From: Paenibacillus sp.
GTDB taxonomy: Bacteria > Bacillota > Bacilli > Paenibacillales > Paenibacillaceae
DNA length: 64,000 nt
Direction: 5' to 3'
NCBI GenBank assembly: GCA_023512345.1
Contig: JAILZT010000011.1
Span: forward strand, 98,725-162,724
Position numbers and translations under genes: made by a program. The notes below the pieces were generated by a model. It saw nothing but the letters and a program-made list of their open reading frames with translations, was not told the origin of the DNA and ran no database searches. The stretch's first letter is position 1, and each line of letters begins with the position of its first letter. Positions 54,027-63,366 of the stretch are shown piece by piece.

Positions 54027-54068
54027 AAATAGCGCGTGCCGATTAAATATGGCAACGCGCTATTTTTA
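54027..54068. terminator. Bidirectional terminator between marR and SRPBCC gene
   Basis: AAATAGCGCGT (54027-54037) pairs with ACGCGCTATTT (54055-54065), plus an inner GCC/GGC. T-rich flanks are present on both sides. Confidence 0.85.
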
Positions 54069-54078
54069 ACGATATCGA

Positions 54079-54573
54079 TTATAATTTCGACAAATACTCG
54101 GCAAGCTGATCAAAGGTTCCACCAAAGCCTTGTTCCATGGACTCGAACATTCCGTTGTAGAAGTTACGTTCCTCCTCAGTTGCATTTATCGGCCCCCCAC
54201 GCAGAGTAAGAATTGTTGTACCCTCATGTTCAGTGAAGGTTACAACATTAAGTACTTCAAGTGGAAATTCTGGACTGAATGATGCACGCACAATATTCCC
54301 CTCTTCATCGGAAAAGGAAGTAATGAACACGATCTTCTCCGGTTCTACGATTTCACGGTAGATAAATCTCCCCCACATTTCATCACCTTGAGGTGAACGC
54401 ATATTGTAATGAAAGATACCCCCAGGCCGGAAATCCAGCTCAGCAATGCCCAAGTCTAAACCTACGGGCCCCCACCAATTTATCAGATGCTCAACTTCCG
54501 ACCACATTTTGAACACAAGCTCTCGTGGTGCGTCTAATACCCGTGTGTACACAAATTCATTAGCTTCGGTCAT
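54079..54573 (-). CDS. SRPBCC/AHSA1-family protein
   Basis: The 164-residue START-like fold protein begins with the diagnostic FVYTRVLDAPRELVFKMWSEVEHLINWWGP and ends with SMEQGFGGTFDQLAEYL. Such proteins bind hydrophobic ligands; the specific ligand is unknown. GGGAGGT precedes ATG 54573. The upstream gap contains the palindrome GGAATATTCC (54665-54674) and a repeat of GGAATATT (54681-54688), candidate operators. Confidence 0.88.
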   Translation of the reverse strand: MTEANEFVYTRVLDAPRELVFKMWSEVEHLINWWGPVGLDLGIAELDFRPGGIFHYNMRSPQGDEMWGRFIYREIVEPEKIVFITSFSDEEGNIVRASFSPEFPLEVLNVVTFTEHEGTTILTLRGGPINATEEERNFYNGMFESMEQGFGGTFDQLAEYLSKL

Positions 54574-54704
54574 GTTGTACCTCCCGATATTGATTGGCTA
54601 GTTTCTTTTCTTCTGTCGAAATGTAGTCTTTGTTGTGTTTTTACGCTATGAATATACCATATCAGGAATATTCCCGTCAAGGAATATTAAATTTTAACTA
54701 TTAT

Positions 54705-54719
54705 ATACCTAATAGGTAT
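54705..54719. promoter_or_regulatory. Candidate PadR operator
   Basis: ATACCTAATAGGTAT is a perfect 7-1-7 palindrome 41 bp before the PadR start, likely an autoregulatory site. Confidence 0.6.
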
Positions 54720-54760
54720 GTTATCATTGGGGTTACAACAACGTATAGGATGTGCAATTC

Positions 54761-55297
54761 ATGGAATTCGTAATCTTAGGTTTTTTAATGATTCGTCAAT
54801 TAACTCAGTATGAGATCCGAAATGCATTACAGCAAAAGGTTTCTCCCTTCTTCAGTGCCAGTCTCGGAAGTATTCAAGCTGCTCTCAAAAAACTGGAAAG
54901 CAATGAGCATGTGGAATTAACAGAAGTCGTTGAAAATGGACGTAGGAAAAAAATCTATTCCCTTAATTCTTCAGGAAAGAAATATTACTTGGACTGGATG
55001 CTCACAAGCATCGCTCCCCATCGGTTAGATCAGGAGGTATCTACGAAATTATTTTTCTTAGGTCATATGTCTCCCACGGAACGCATTACCATTGTAAAAG
55101 CGATCATCACTCAGTTGGAGGTTATCGTCCATGAATATGAGAGTTCCGCTAAAGAGGCGCATGAGAAAACTGTACCCGAGCATCTTCAGCAGATCGCTAA
55201 ATATCAGCTTAAAACATTAGATTTAGGACTCTTTTATTATCAAAGTATGCTGAGCTGGTTCATATCCTTGATTACTGAAATGGAGGCCGAATGTTAA
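54761..55297 (+). CDS. PadR-family transcriptional regulator
   Basis: The 178-residue protein has an N-terminal winged helix (VILGFLMIRQLTQYEIRNALQQ, SLGSIQAALKKLESNEHVE, wing RRKKIYSLNSSGKKY) and a C-terminal helical dimerisation region, as in PadR group proteins. ATG 54761 is chosen for its spacing from AGGA; a GTG at 54752 is too close. It overlaps the alpha/beta hydrolase gene by 7 bp, so the two are one operon. Confidence 0.87.
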   Translation: MEFVILGFLMIRQLTQYEIRNALQQKVSPFFSASLGSIQAALKKLESNEHVELTEVVENGRRKKIYSLNSSGKKYYLDWMLTSIAPHRLDQEVSTKLFFLGHMSPTERITIVKAIITQLEVIVHEYESSAKEAHEKTVPEHLQQIAKYQLKTLDLGLFYYQSMLSWFISLITEMEAEC

Positions 55298-56118
55298 TGA
55301 ATCACTCCGTGATGAATAGCAAACTTGAATTAAAACACAACCAAATTCCTTACCATATTACCGGAAACCAACAGAAAGAGACTCTGTTGATGTTACACCC
55401 TGCCTTTACAGATCATCAGATTTTTGCGCAGCAAGTGGAATATTTCGAGGAAGATTACCAGATCCTTTTAATCGATATGCCGGGGCATGGGAGAAGCCAA
55501 ATCAAGGGATCTACAGTTATTTTAAAGGATATGCCTGAGATCATTCATGAAATCTTACTAGCTAACAACATCAGTTCTTGCCATGTACTTGGTGTCTCGT
55601 TAGGCTCACTGGTAGCTCAAGCCTTTGCAGATCGATACCCAAATCAAGTACGTTCGGTAATAATCTTGGGAGGTTATTCTATTCACAAAGCCAACGCCCG
55701 AGTGTTAAAAGCGCAAGGCAAAGAAGGTTTGAAATGGCTCTTGTATATTTTATTTTCCATGAAAAAATTCAAACGCTATGCAACTACCGTTTCATGCTAC
55801 ACCGATTCAGGTCGTGAAAGGTTCTCTCAGGGAAACCAATATATTACGAGAAAATCATTTCTCGCAATGTCCGGGACGAAATCATTTTTCATTAAAAAGG
55901 ACTCCCCTATGCCATACCCGCTATTGATAGTTGTTGGTGAACACGACCTTCAACTCGTACATGAAGTTGCAATGGAATGGCATGAGCTAGAACCTTCCTC
56001 TCAACTTGTGCTGCTACGCGGGGCCGGACACTGTGCAAATGTAGATACACCCAAGGAATTCAATGAGATTGTAGCGGAGTTCTTGGAAATAATAAAAAAG
56101 AAGCTAGTACCCCAATAA
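55291..56118 (+). CDS. Alpha/beta hydrolase
   Basis: The 275-residue enzyme has an HPAFTDH oxyanion region, nucleophile Ser in GVSLGS, acid Asp in VVGEHD and catalytic His in GAGHCANVD. It is a cytoplasmic esterase or hydrolase of unknown substrate. It is coupled to padR, which suggests control by an aromatic or xenobiotic ligand. The start may be ATG 55291 or ATG 55297, as GGAGG serves both. A terminator for the convergent gene overlaps its last codons. Confidence 0.85.
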   Translation: MLMNHSVMNSKLELKHNQIPYHITGNQQKETLLMLHPAFTDHQIFAQQVEYFEEDYQILLIDMPGHGRSQIKGSTVILKDMPEIIHEILLANNISSCHVLGVSLGSLVAQAFADRYPNQVRSVIILGGYSIHKANARVLKAQGKEGLKWLLYILFSMKKFKRYATTVSCYTDSGRERFSQGNQYITRKSFLAMSGTKSFFIKKDSPMPYPLLIVVGEHDLQLVHEVAMEWHELEPSSQLVLLRGAGHCANVDTPKEFNEIVAEFLEIIKKKLVPQ

Positions 56119-56136
56119 AATAAGATGCTAGCTTCT
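56092..56136 (-). terminator. Terminator of the pfkB-type gene
   Basis: GAAGCTAG (56100-56107) pairs with CTAGCTTC (56128-56135), followed by TTTTTTATT on the minus strand. It lies within the 3' end of the convergent hydrolase. Confidence 0.75.
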
Positions 56137-56145
56137 CCCGTTCAT

Positions 56146-57084
56146 TTATTCACCTGTTATTCCTTTTGTCATACTTGCAAATAATCTTTCGGTATCTTCC
56201 CGTTTACACAATTCTCGTTCGGGATTCATCACTGCAGCAGCTCCGGCTGCCACACCAAACTGTACTGATTGCCGCAAAGAACGGCCTTGTGCCAAGCTAT
56301 ACACGATTCCGCCCACCAGACTGTCTCCAGCACCTACGACACTTACAACGTTTACATCCGGGGCTTGGATCCGTTCCGCACCCTCTTTTGTAATCATCAA
56401 GGCACCTTCACCACCTAAAGAAACAATTACAACTTCAGTTCGACCCTCATCAATAAGTTGGAGTGCAGCGGCCTCTATGGCTTCGTCATTAGCAATTTCC
56501 CTACCGACCAATTCCTCCAACTCACGCGCATTAGGCTTCAATAAATACACACCGGCATCTGCGGCTAGCTGAAGTGCTTCCCCCGATGTATCTACAATTA
56601 CACGCACGTTCCACTTCTTGGCCACCGTCACCACCCGTGCATAAAAGTCCTTTGGACATCCCGGAGGCAAGCTGCCACTTGCGACGATATACGTAGGTTC
56701 TACTGTTAGTGAATTTAATTGCTCCAAGCACCTTTCCCAGTCACTCTCAATAAAGTGTGGACCTGGCATGTCAAACCTAAATTGCTGACCCGTTGATTCC
56801 TCAAGAACAATCAGATTTTCTCGGGTTTGTCCTTCAATTGGAATGGACTGATGGCTGACGCCTTCTTTTTCAAGCATTTGAGATAGCAGTTGTCCATGTA
56901 ACCCCCCAGAAGTAAATAAAGCGAGAGATTCTCCTCCTAATCTGTGGACCGCCCGTGCAACATTCACTCCACCACCTCCCGGCTTGTAAGAAGCTTCCCG
57001 GCACCTCATTTTGTGATCCGGAACGACTTGGTTAATACTTGTACTCGCATCAACACTTGGATTCATAGTCAAAGTTACGATCAT
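56146..57084 (-). CDS. pfkB: PfkB-type 6-phosphofructokinase (or related hexose-phosphate kinase)
   Basis: The 312-residue ribokinase-fold kinase has an N-terminal PGGGGVNVARAVHRLGG, a middle VASGSLPPG, VDTSGEAL, LKPNARELEELVGRE and the catalytic VGAGDSLVGG (Asp base). It is collinear with E. coli PfkB (Pfk-2), including RFDMPGP and CKREDTERL near the C-terminus, more than with fructose-1-phosphate kinase FruK. No PTS fructose genes are adjacent, which also argues against FruK. AAGGAG precedes ATG 57084. It is monocistronic. Confidence 0.85.
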   Translation of the reverse strand: MIVTLTMNPSVDASTSINQVVPDHKMRCREASYKPGGGGVNVARAVHRLGGESLALFTSGGLHGQLLSQMLEKEGVSHQSIPIEGQTRENLIVLEESTGQQFRFDMPGPHFIESDWERCLEQLNSLTVEPTYIVASGSLPPGCPKDFYARVVTVAKKWNVRVIVDTSGEALQLAADAGVYLLKPNARELEELVGREIANDEAIEAAALQLIDEGRTEVVIVSLGGEGALMITKEGAERIQAPDVNVVSVVGAGDSLVGGIVYSLAQGRSLRQSVQFGVAAGAAAVMNPERELCKREDTERLFASMTKGITGE

Positions 57085-57142
57085 ATTTTCACGTCTCCTT
57101 CATAAGTGCCTTCTTCACATTATGTACCATTGTGGCATCATA

Positions 57143-57171
57143 AAACAAAAAACGCCTGGTTTCCCAGACGT
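57143..57171 (-). terminator. Terminator of the DinG-like helicase gene
   Basis: AACGCCTGG and CCAGACGTT form a stem with one mismatch, followed by TTTTTTG on the minus strand. Confidence 0.75.
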
Positions 57172-57206
57172 TGTGGTTATGGTAATGGAATGCAGACGCT
57201 ATGATT

Positions 57207-59168
57207 CTAAAGTTTCTGTCCAGCAAGCGCTTGAAGCTGAATTCCCTTTGGCAATACAGAAGAAATATACTCGTTCACCGGGTGTTGCCCATCGGTTTCC
57301 GCAAGGACAGTGACAATCCCGTGGTCCTCACCTGTCCGAATTAAACGCCCCATACCCTGTTTAAGACGCAACAGCATGTAGGGAAGATCCACTTCTTCGA
57401 AAGGAGACGACGTTTCTGCCCGCTTCGCCATAAAAACAGGGTCAAGCGGCGGATAAGGCAATGACCAAATAATCACATTGGAAAGTGAAGGACCTGGAAT
57501 ATCCAGACCCTCCCACAGCGTAACAGCACACAAGACACTTTGTTCATCACGCTGAAAGGCAGAAATTAAATAGCTGATTTCCTGATCGCCTTCATAGAGG
57601 AAGGTGTACTTACTAAGTTGTGGTCTTTGTCCACATTCCTGTTTGAATTGGTGCAGCTCTTCCCGGGTACGGAACAGCAGTAAGGCTCTTCCATCCGTCC
57701 GCTCAATCAGCTTCATGGAAATCTCCATTTTTTCAGAAAAACTTCCCGTCAGTTGCTCAGGTAGATACACCTGCATTTGATTCTTATAGTCATATGGCGA
57801 ATCTACCGAGAAGGACAGATAGTCCTTAACTCCCAGGCTATCTTGCAAATAATGAAAAGATTTATCTACGGATAATGTAGCAGAAGAGAATACAATCGGC
57901 ATTTTTTGACTGAATAGGCCTTCCTCAAGCACCTGCTTAACATTACGGGGCATGACAGACAAAGTCATTCCGTCACTGTCTTCAGACGCCCAGCAGATCA
58001 AAGCACCCGAATCTTCAAATAATTTCAGCGCAATCTCCATCATTTCCAGACGTTCTTCCACAATTCGTAATTGATACTCATCAAGTGTATACAGCTCACT
58101 TTCGAAGACCAATTCTTCCTCAATGGTAGCAATTACATTACGCAGCCGGTGTACATCGCGAATCAATAAATCATTCAGTTCAATGCTCATGCGGTCCGAC
58201 CCCGGAATCCGGCGGCTTTGACGGCGAATACGATCAAACATAAGCTCACTTTGCATAATCGCTTCATCAATTAGAACAGCAAGCGTTTCACGGATTTCAT
58301 TTTGTAGAAGACGTGTAAGCAACTCTTCAAAGACAACATGCTTCATTTTATAACCCAAAGCCTTCATGGCCGCCGATTCAAGCAGATGCCCCTCATCAAA
58401 CACAACCCCGCTATGCTCCGGAAGCAGAGGAATCTGTCCTTCCCGTTTGCGTGCATCATAGGTCCACACATGCTCCATGTAATAATCATGAGAACAGATA
58501 ACCAAGTCCCCAGATTTCCGGTAATGATCACGTGACAGCGTCTGTCCGCAGCGCTGGCGCATATCACAAGTTAAACAGTCCTGAAAGGTATCCCAATTAA
58601 TCTGGTTCCATTGTTCATCGTTCAGATCAGAGTAATTTTTACGGTCACCATACGCATGGAACTGCTGCATCGGCTTATAGGAATGCACAAAGTCAGGCAA
58701 TGTGTCATACAAATTCTCAAGCGGCAAGCTCTCATCATCCCGGTTACGCGCCTGATCCAGTTTCTTCAAGCACAAATACTTATCCGGGGACTTAGCCAAT
58801 CTGGCGTCAATCTCCATATTCAGGTGTAGAGCAAGCTTCGCAATATCACCCTCGGGCTTCACAAGCTGCTCAATTAATGATTCATCTGCACAAGCAATAA
58901 CAACCGGTTTCCCGGTATAACGTGCATAACAAATACTGTACAGTAAGTAGACCAAAGTCTTACCTGTACCTACTCCGGCCTCGGCAAAAATCGTCTTTTT
59001 ATCAGCAAAAGCCCGTTCCAACTGATAGGCCATATAAATCTGTTCATCCCGGACTTCAAAGCCTGCCTCAGGAAGAATTTCATAAAAGACATCACCAACC
59101 CACTCGCCTACTTGCTCTATAAAAGATCTGGTAGGATCATACTCAAAAGGATAACGCTTCGCCACCAA
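57207..59168 (-). CDS. DinG/XPD-like DNA helicase (YpvA type)
   Basis: The 653-residue superfamily 2 helicase has Walker A AEAGVGTGKTL, DEAH-like motif II VFDEGHLL, motif III SATL, motif V/VI VTLWEGLDIPG and QGMGRLIRTGEDHG. Cysteines for an XPD-type [4Fe-4S] cluster are present: Cys near residue 132 (YLCLKK) and DCLTCDMRQRC. It matches the B. subtilis YpvA/DinG-like helicases without the exonuclease domain of the longer Bacillus DinG. The start is TTG 59168 or GTG 59165 behind GGAGG. It unwinds 5'-tailed DNA or R-loops in the family. Confidence 0.88.
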   Translation of the reverse strand: MVAKRYPFEYDPTRSFIEQVGEWVGDVFYEILPEAGFEVRDEQIYMAYQLERAFADKKTIFAEAGVGTGKTLVYLLYSICYARYTGKPVVIACADESLIEQLVKPEGDIAKLALHLNMEIDARLAKSPDKYLCLKKLDQARNRDDESLPLENLYDTLPDFVHSYKPMQQFHAYGDRKNYSDLNDEQWNQINWDTFQDCLTCDMRQRCGQTLSRDHYRKSGDLVICSHDYYMEHVWTYDARKREGQIPLLPEHSGVVFDEGHLLESAAMKALGYKMKHVVFEELLTRLLQNEIRETLAVLIDEAIMQSELMFDRIRRQSRRIPGSDRMSIELNDLLIRDVHRLRNVIATIEEELVFESELYTLDEYQLRIVEERLEMMEIALKLFEDSGALICWASEDSDGMTLSVMPRNVKQVLEEGLFSQKMPIVFSSATLSVDKSFHYLQDSLGVKDYLSFSVDSPYDYKNQMQVYLPEQLTGSFSEKMEISMKLIERTDGRALLLFRTREELHQFKQECGQRPQLSKYTFLYEGDQEISYLISAFQRDEQSVLCAVTLWEGLDIPGPSLSNVIIWSLPYPPLDPVFMAKRAETSSPFEEVDLPYMLLRLKQGMGRLIRTGEDHGIVTVLAETDGQHPVNEYISSVLPKGIQLQALAGQKL

Positions 59169-59286
59169 ACCTACCTCCAGTAATTAGAATAGCAAAACTT
59201 TATTATCTCATGTATTTAAAATAAATACAAAACTTATTTCCGGTAATAATAGATATTGATACTGAAATTACAGGAGAAGATATTCT

Positions 59287-60045
59287 ATGTATAATCATAC
59301 GATTCTTTCGCACACTGCCCATCGACCCTATCCTTTACCTAAAGGTCCCTGGATCATGAAGCAAGTCTGGGAAGATCTGCTGTTTGCACACTGGCGGGTG
59401 GACGAAGCAGAACTGCTTCCTTATATTCCGCCGGGATTAACTCTTGAGAAGTGGGAAGGACATCCTTGGATCAGCGTTACTCCATTTCGTGTACACCCGC
59501 TCCGATTAAGAGCTTTCCCAGCTATCCCAGGAATCAATCACTTTCTAGAACTCAACATCAGAACATACGTCGTATGTAATGGTAAACCCGGAGTGTTTTT
59601 TCTTAATTTAGATGCTTCTAACCCGCTAGCTGTAGCAGGAGCAAGAACCTTCGCTCACCTGCCCTACAGATATGCTAAGATGCAAGTTCATTCCGTAGAT
59701 AATGCTATCCATTTTACTAGCGTTAAGACAGATTCCTATGGAGAGACAATCGCCTTCAAGGGTGTATACCAACCCCTGGACTCTTCCATTATTCAGGTCA
59801 TGCCCGGCACACAAATTCACTGGTTAACCGAACGATATTGCCTGTACGCGGCAGACCGGAAAGCACAGCTATATATTGGAGAGATTCATCATCTGCCGTG
59901 GCCTTTGCAGAAAGCCAAGCTTGACATTGAAACCAATACGTCAACTGTGTCTCTAGGTCTCGTTCATGATATGAACCCCTCACATCTTACTTATACACGA
60001 CACCTTGAAGTTCTTATCTGGCCCCTGAAAAAAGTCAGGTTTTAA
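59287..60045 (+). CDS. yqjF: DUF2071 protein, YqjF family
   Basis: The 252-residue protein starts with the YqjF pattern: [43 protein letters not shown]2071 has no established enzymatic role. AGGAGAAG precedes ATG 59287. Its 3' end overlaps the convergent GGDEF-EAL gene by 11 bp with no terminator visible between them. Confidence 0.88.
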   Translation: MYNHTILSHTAHRPYPLPKGPWIMKQVWEDLLFAHWRVDEAELLPYIPPGLTLEKWEGHPWISVTPFRVHPLRLRAFPAIPGINHFLELNIRTYVVCNGKPGVFFLNLDASNPLAVAGARTFAHLPYRYAKMQVHSVDNAIHFTSVKTDSYGETIAFKGVYQPLDSSIIQVMPGTQIHWLTERYCLYAADRKAQLYIGEIHHLPWPLQKAKLDIETNTSTVSLGLVHDMNPSHLTYTRHLEVLIWPLKKVRF

Positions 60046-62689
60046 ATATTTGATTAAATAACTGTTCAACTTGGCTAGGTGGAAGCGGCTTGCTGAAATA
60101 GTAACCTTGACCCACATTACACCGGAGTTTCACTAGGGATCGGAGCTGCTGTTCATTCTCAATACCCTCAGCCACAATATTGATTTTCAAATGGTGCCCC
60201 ATGTCTACGATGGTCTGAACGATCGCTTCATCCTTAGAGCAGGTCGTGATATCGTTAACAAAACTCTTATCAATCTTTAAATAATCGATAGGCAAATGTT
60301 TCAGGTAACTGAGTGATGAATAGCCCGTTCCGAAATCATCGATTGAAATTTGCACACCCAATGACTTCAATTCCTGAAGAAGAAGTGAGGTTTCTTGAAT
60401 ATTTTGCATAACCGTTTCAGTAACTTCGATTTCAAGACACTGTGCATCCAGACCCGTTTCATTCAAAATTTCTGATATGTTTTGTACGAGATTCTTATCT
60501 CTAAATTGCCGCGGGGAAATATTAACAGCGATAGTTAGCTCTGACAATTTATCCCCTTGCCATTTTTTCAACTGCAGACAAGCTTCCTCTAAAACCCAGC
60601 GGCCAATGGGTACAATTAATCCGGTTTCTTCAGCAATTGGAATGAATTCCATAGGAGGAACAAGCCCCCGTTTCGGATGCTCCCAGCGCAGCAAAGCCTC
60701 CAATCCAATAATTTGCCCGGTTCTTAAATTCACCTTCGGTTGATAGTAAATAACAAATTCATTATTTTCTATTGCTTTCCTGAGCTCTTTATCCAATTTC
60801 AATTTATTGTAGTTCTCATCATCCAGAGTTGAGGAATAATATTGACAATTATTACCCCCATACTTTTTGGCTTTGTACATTGCGATATCTGCCAGACGAA
60901 TTAGTTCATCGGGATGAAATCCATCATTCGGATAAAGGCTGACGCCGATGCTTGGAGACGTGAAGTATTCCCCTTTTTTAAGGATAATCGGTAAAGATAG
61001 CTCATCAATAATGAGTTGAGCAAGTGCACTAACTTTTTCTTGAGTGGTTTGATTGACTATTAGGCAAAATTCATCACCGCCAAGACGGTAAACCATTCCT
61101 TTCAGCTCTGTAATCCCGTCTAATCTTTTGGCTACCTCCTTCAGAAAAAGATCCCCAAATCCATGTCCCATGGTGTCATTAATCAACTTGAATCGGTCTA
61201 AATCCAAAAACAGGACTGCTAGTAAACTATTATTACTTTCAGCAAACTTGATTTGTTTATGCAACCGTTCGTGAAACTTGGCTCTATTAGGTAAGCCGGT
61301 TAATTCATCGTAGTACGCCAAAAATTTAATTCTCTCTTCATTTTTTTTACGCTGGGTGATATCTTGTGCCACTAGTAAGAATGCCTGCGCTCCATTGTAA
61401 TGAATCTCGGTTAAAGAGGATTCTACATACATCCTTTTTCCATCCAACCGCATAATCTGAAACTCGTAAGGTTTGGCAGCTTTATTCCCCGTCGTCACTT
61501 GCCTATGGCGTAATTTCATGGTGTCATAATATTCTTGAGGGACAATCTCAAGCACGGATTTCCCGACAATTTCCTTGAGTGAGGTAGCGCCGAGCATTTC
61601 TAGACCCGCCTGATTCAGATAGACGATTTCACCGTTCATCTCAACACTTATGGCATTGGGGGAAATCTCCACAACTTGACGGTACCGTTCCTCACTTTTA
61701 ACCAGTTCTTCATTTTTGCATTTTAATTCTATTAGTAAATTTCGATTAGCTCTGATGATAAATACTTGGCGCATCATAATTAATAATGTAACCACGAATA
61801 ATCCGATTTTTAGCGCATTTACACTTTGATCACGAACAAACAACATAACAAATAGAAGGATAAATACACTTACATAAGGCAGCAAATCGATTTCTTTTTT
61901 ACCCATTGGATTAACTTCAGGTGCAGTGCAAGGTTCTGTAGAGTAGTCTCCAGCATAACTACCTGCTAATCCTATTAGCAAAAGCGGTGCGATCCATAGA
62001 GGATCAATGAAGCTAGCCTGCACGTAGGTACCCACTATAAGGAAATACGTGTGAAGGGAGTCCGCAATAATCTGAATAACAAACCCAGTTAATATCAGGA
62101 AGATAACCCGTTTATGTAAGCTGAAATGCGATTTATAATACAAACTAACTGTCGCAAAAAGAAAACCTAAGTCTAGCGTAGGATACGCAACGTTAGTAAT
62201 AAGCACAAGTACAGAATAATCCTTCGACTGGAAGATAGGATTGAATAAAAAATGCAGACTAAAGGTTGTTGCAATAGCCATAAAAATAATGATATTAAAA
62301 AGGGAATGAATCCCTGATATTTCACGTGTCGTGAATCTTTTATATATTAATGCAACTAGAAAAAGCGTATATTGTATCAACCAAAATAAATCCGCTTCAC
62401 TAGGATAAGGTGCTACTTGATTATAGGCCGTTTGGTAATACAGCCATATACTTTGAGCAATGATGAAGGATACGGTTCCCAATAATAGTAATAACCAAAA
62501 GTTCCTTTTTTGTCCGGATAAACGTAAACAGGTTCTGAAAAGGATACCACAGCTGACCCCTGCACCCAGTATTGAGAATAGATTAATGCCCAGTATTCGC
62601 ATAAAAAAATCATCCTGAAATACAAAAACCCAACCATAAACAATAAACATATAGATCACCGAAATAATAAAGAAGCGACGTTGCTTCAT
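60035..62689 (-). CDS. Membrane GGDEF-EAL protein (cyclic-di-GMP synthase/phosphodiesterase)
   Basis: The 884-residue protein has about nine membrane segments (1-312), a PAS domain (about 330-448), GGDEF (about 455-615) with intact RLGGDEF at 535-541, and EAL (about 630-880) with EALLRW at 664-669 and DDFGTGYSS at 784-792. Both catalytic motifs look intact, so it may make and degrade c-di-GMP, or one domain may regulate the other. The membrane domain does not obviously match a named MASE type. GGAG precedes ATG 62689. No exopolysaccharide genes are adjacent. Confidence 0.92.
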   Translation of the reverse strand: MKQRRFFIISVIYMFIVYGWVFVFQDDFFMRILGINLFSILGAGVSCGILFRTCLRLSGQKRNFWLLLLLGTVSFIIAQSIWLYYQTAYNQVAPYPSEADLFWLIQYTLFLVALIYKRFTTREISGIHSLFNIIIFMAIATTFSLHFLFNPIFQSKDYSVLVLITNVAYPTLDLGFLFATVSLYYKSHFSLHKRVIFLILTGFVIQIIADSLHTYFLIVGTYVQASFIDPLWIAPLLLIGLAGSYAGDYSTEPCTAPEVNPMGKKEIDLLPYVSVFILLFVMLFVRDQSVNALKIGLFVVTLLIMMRQVFIIRANRNLLIELKCKNEELVKSEERYRQVVEISPNAISVEMNGEIVYLNQAGLEMLGATSLKEIVGKSVLEIVPQEYYDTMKLRHRQVTTGNKAAKPYEFQIMRLDGKRMYVESSLTEIHYNGAQAFLLVAQDITQRKKNEERIKFLAYYDELTGLPNRAKFHERLHKQIKFAESNNSLLAVLFLDLDRFKLINDTMGHGFGDLFLKEVAKRLDGITELKGMVYRLGGDEFCLIVNQTTQEKVSALAQLIIDELSLPIILKKGEYFTSPSIGVSLYPNDGFHPDELIRLADIAMYKAKKYGGNNCQYYSSTLDDENYNKLKLDKELRKAIENNEFVIYYQPKVNLRTGQIIGLEALLRWEHPKRGLVPPMEFIPIAEETGLIVPIGRWVLEEACLQLKKWQGDKLSELTIAVNISPRQFRDKNLVQNISEILNETGLDAQCLEIEVTETVMQNIQETSLLLQELKSLGVQISIDDFGTGYSSLSYLKHLPIDYLKIDKSFVNDITTCSKDEAIVQTIVDMGHHLKINIVAEGIENEQQLRSLVKLRCNVGQGYYFSKPLPPSQVEQLFNQIFKT

Positions 62690-62769
62690 CTAATCTCCAC
62701 CTCAAAAGTTATATATGACTTTATTGCGTTAGTTTTTAGATTGGGGATTTCAGAATGCGGCCCTCAGAA

Positions 62770-62807
62770 CAACAAAAAAATCCAACCCGGTTAGGAGGCA
62801 GGATTTA
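62770..62807 (-). terminator. Terminator of the VOC-protein gene
   Basis: AATCCTGCC pairs imperfectly with GGGTTGGATT, and a run of seven T follows on the minus strand. Confidence 0.72.
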
Positions 62808-62860
62808 GGCACACGAATCCATCCTATTCAGTATATCTATATGATTGACATTCATATTAT

Positions 62861-63274
62861 TCACTCCGTAGGCATTTTGCTAAAATCCATATACACCACG
62901 TTCCACCGATGGCCATCTAAATCTGCGAAACCCGCTCCGTACAGCCAGCCTCCATCCACAGGTTTGCTAAAGATTGTACCTCCAGCTCGTTCCACTTTAC
63001 TCACCATTTCATCTACTTCTTCTTTACTCTGTGCACCAATAGAGAACAAGACCTCTGCACCTTGCTGTGTATCTGTAATTTTAATACTCGTATACTTCTC
63101 AAAGGTAGCCACAGGAAAAAGCATCACTATCATATTTTTATCCCCGATAACTAAACTAACCATTTCATCGCTATTCATGTGCCGCGGATTTAACGGAAAC
63201 CCCAAAGAAGTGAAAAACTCCTTTGATTTGTTGAGATCTTTGACTGGAAGGTTAATCCAAATATCCTTGGTCAT
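62861..63274 (-). CDS. VOC/glyoxalase-family protein
   Basis: The 137-residue protein has the VOC fold: INLPVKDLNKSKEFFTSLGF at the N-terminus and YGAGFADLDGHRWNVVYMD near the C-terminus. The pattern is typical of bacterial glyoxalase/bleomycin-resistance-like proteins of unknown substrate. ATG 63274 has AAGGAGAG upstream; an earlier start at 63310 does not. Confidence 0.88.
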   Translation of the reverse strand: MTKDIWINLPVKDLNKSKEFFTSLGFPLNPRHMNSDEMVSLVIGDKNMIVMLFPVATFEKYTSIKITDTQQGAEVLFSIGAQSKEEVDEMVSKVERAGGTIFSKPVDGGWLYGAGFADLDGHRWNVVYMDFSKMPTE

Positions 63275-63316
63275 AGTAACTCTCCTTTTCGCTAACTTAT
63301 TGATTCCCAACTATAA

Positions 63317-63355
63317 AAAGAGAAGTACAGAGATTATAACTCTATACTTCTCTAC
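63317..63355 (-). terminator. Terminator of the LPQTG surface protein gene
   Basis: AGAGAAGTACAGAG (63319-63332) pairs with CTCTATACTTCTCT (63340-63353), one mismatch, then TTTTTA on the minus strand. Confidence 0.82.
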
Positions 63356-63366
63356 TAATAGAATAT

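Noticed and set aside
56146..57084. 1-phosphofructokinase (fruK)
   Set aside because: Collinearity is better with E. coli PfkB, and no fruA/fruR neighbours are present.
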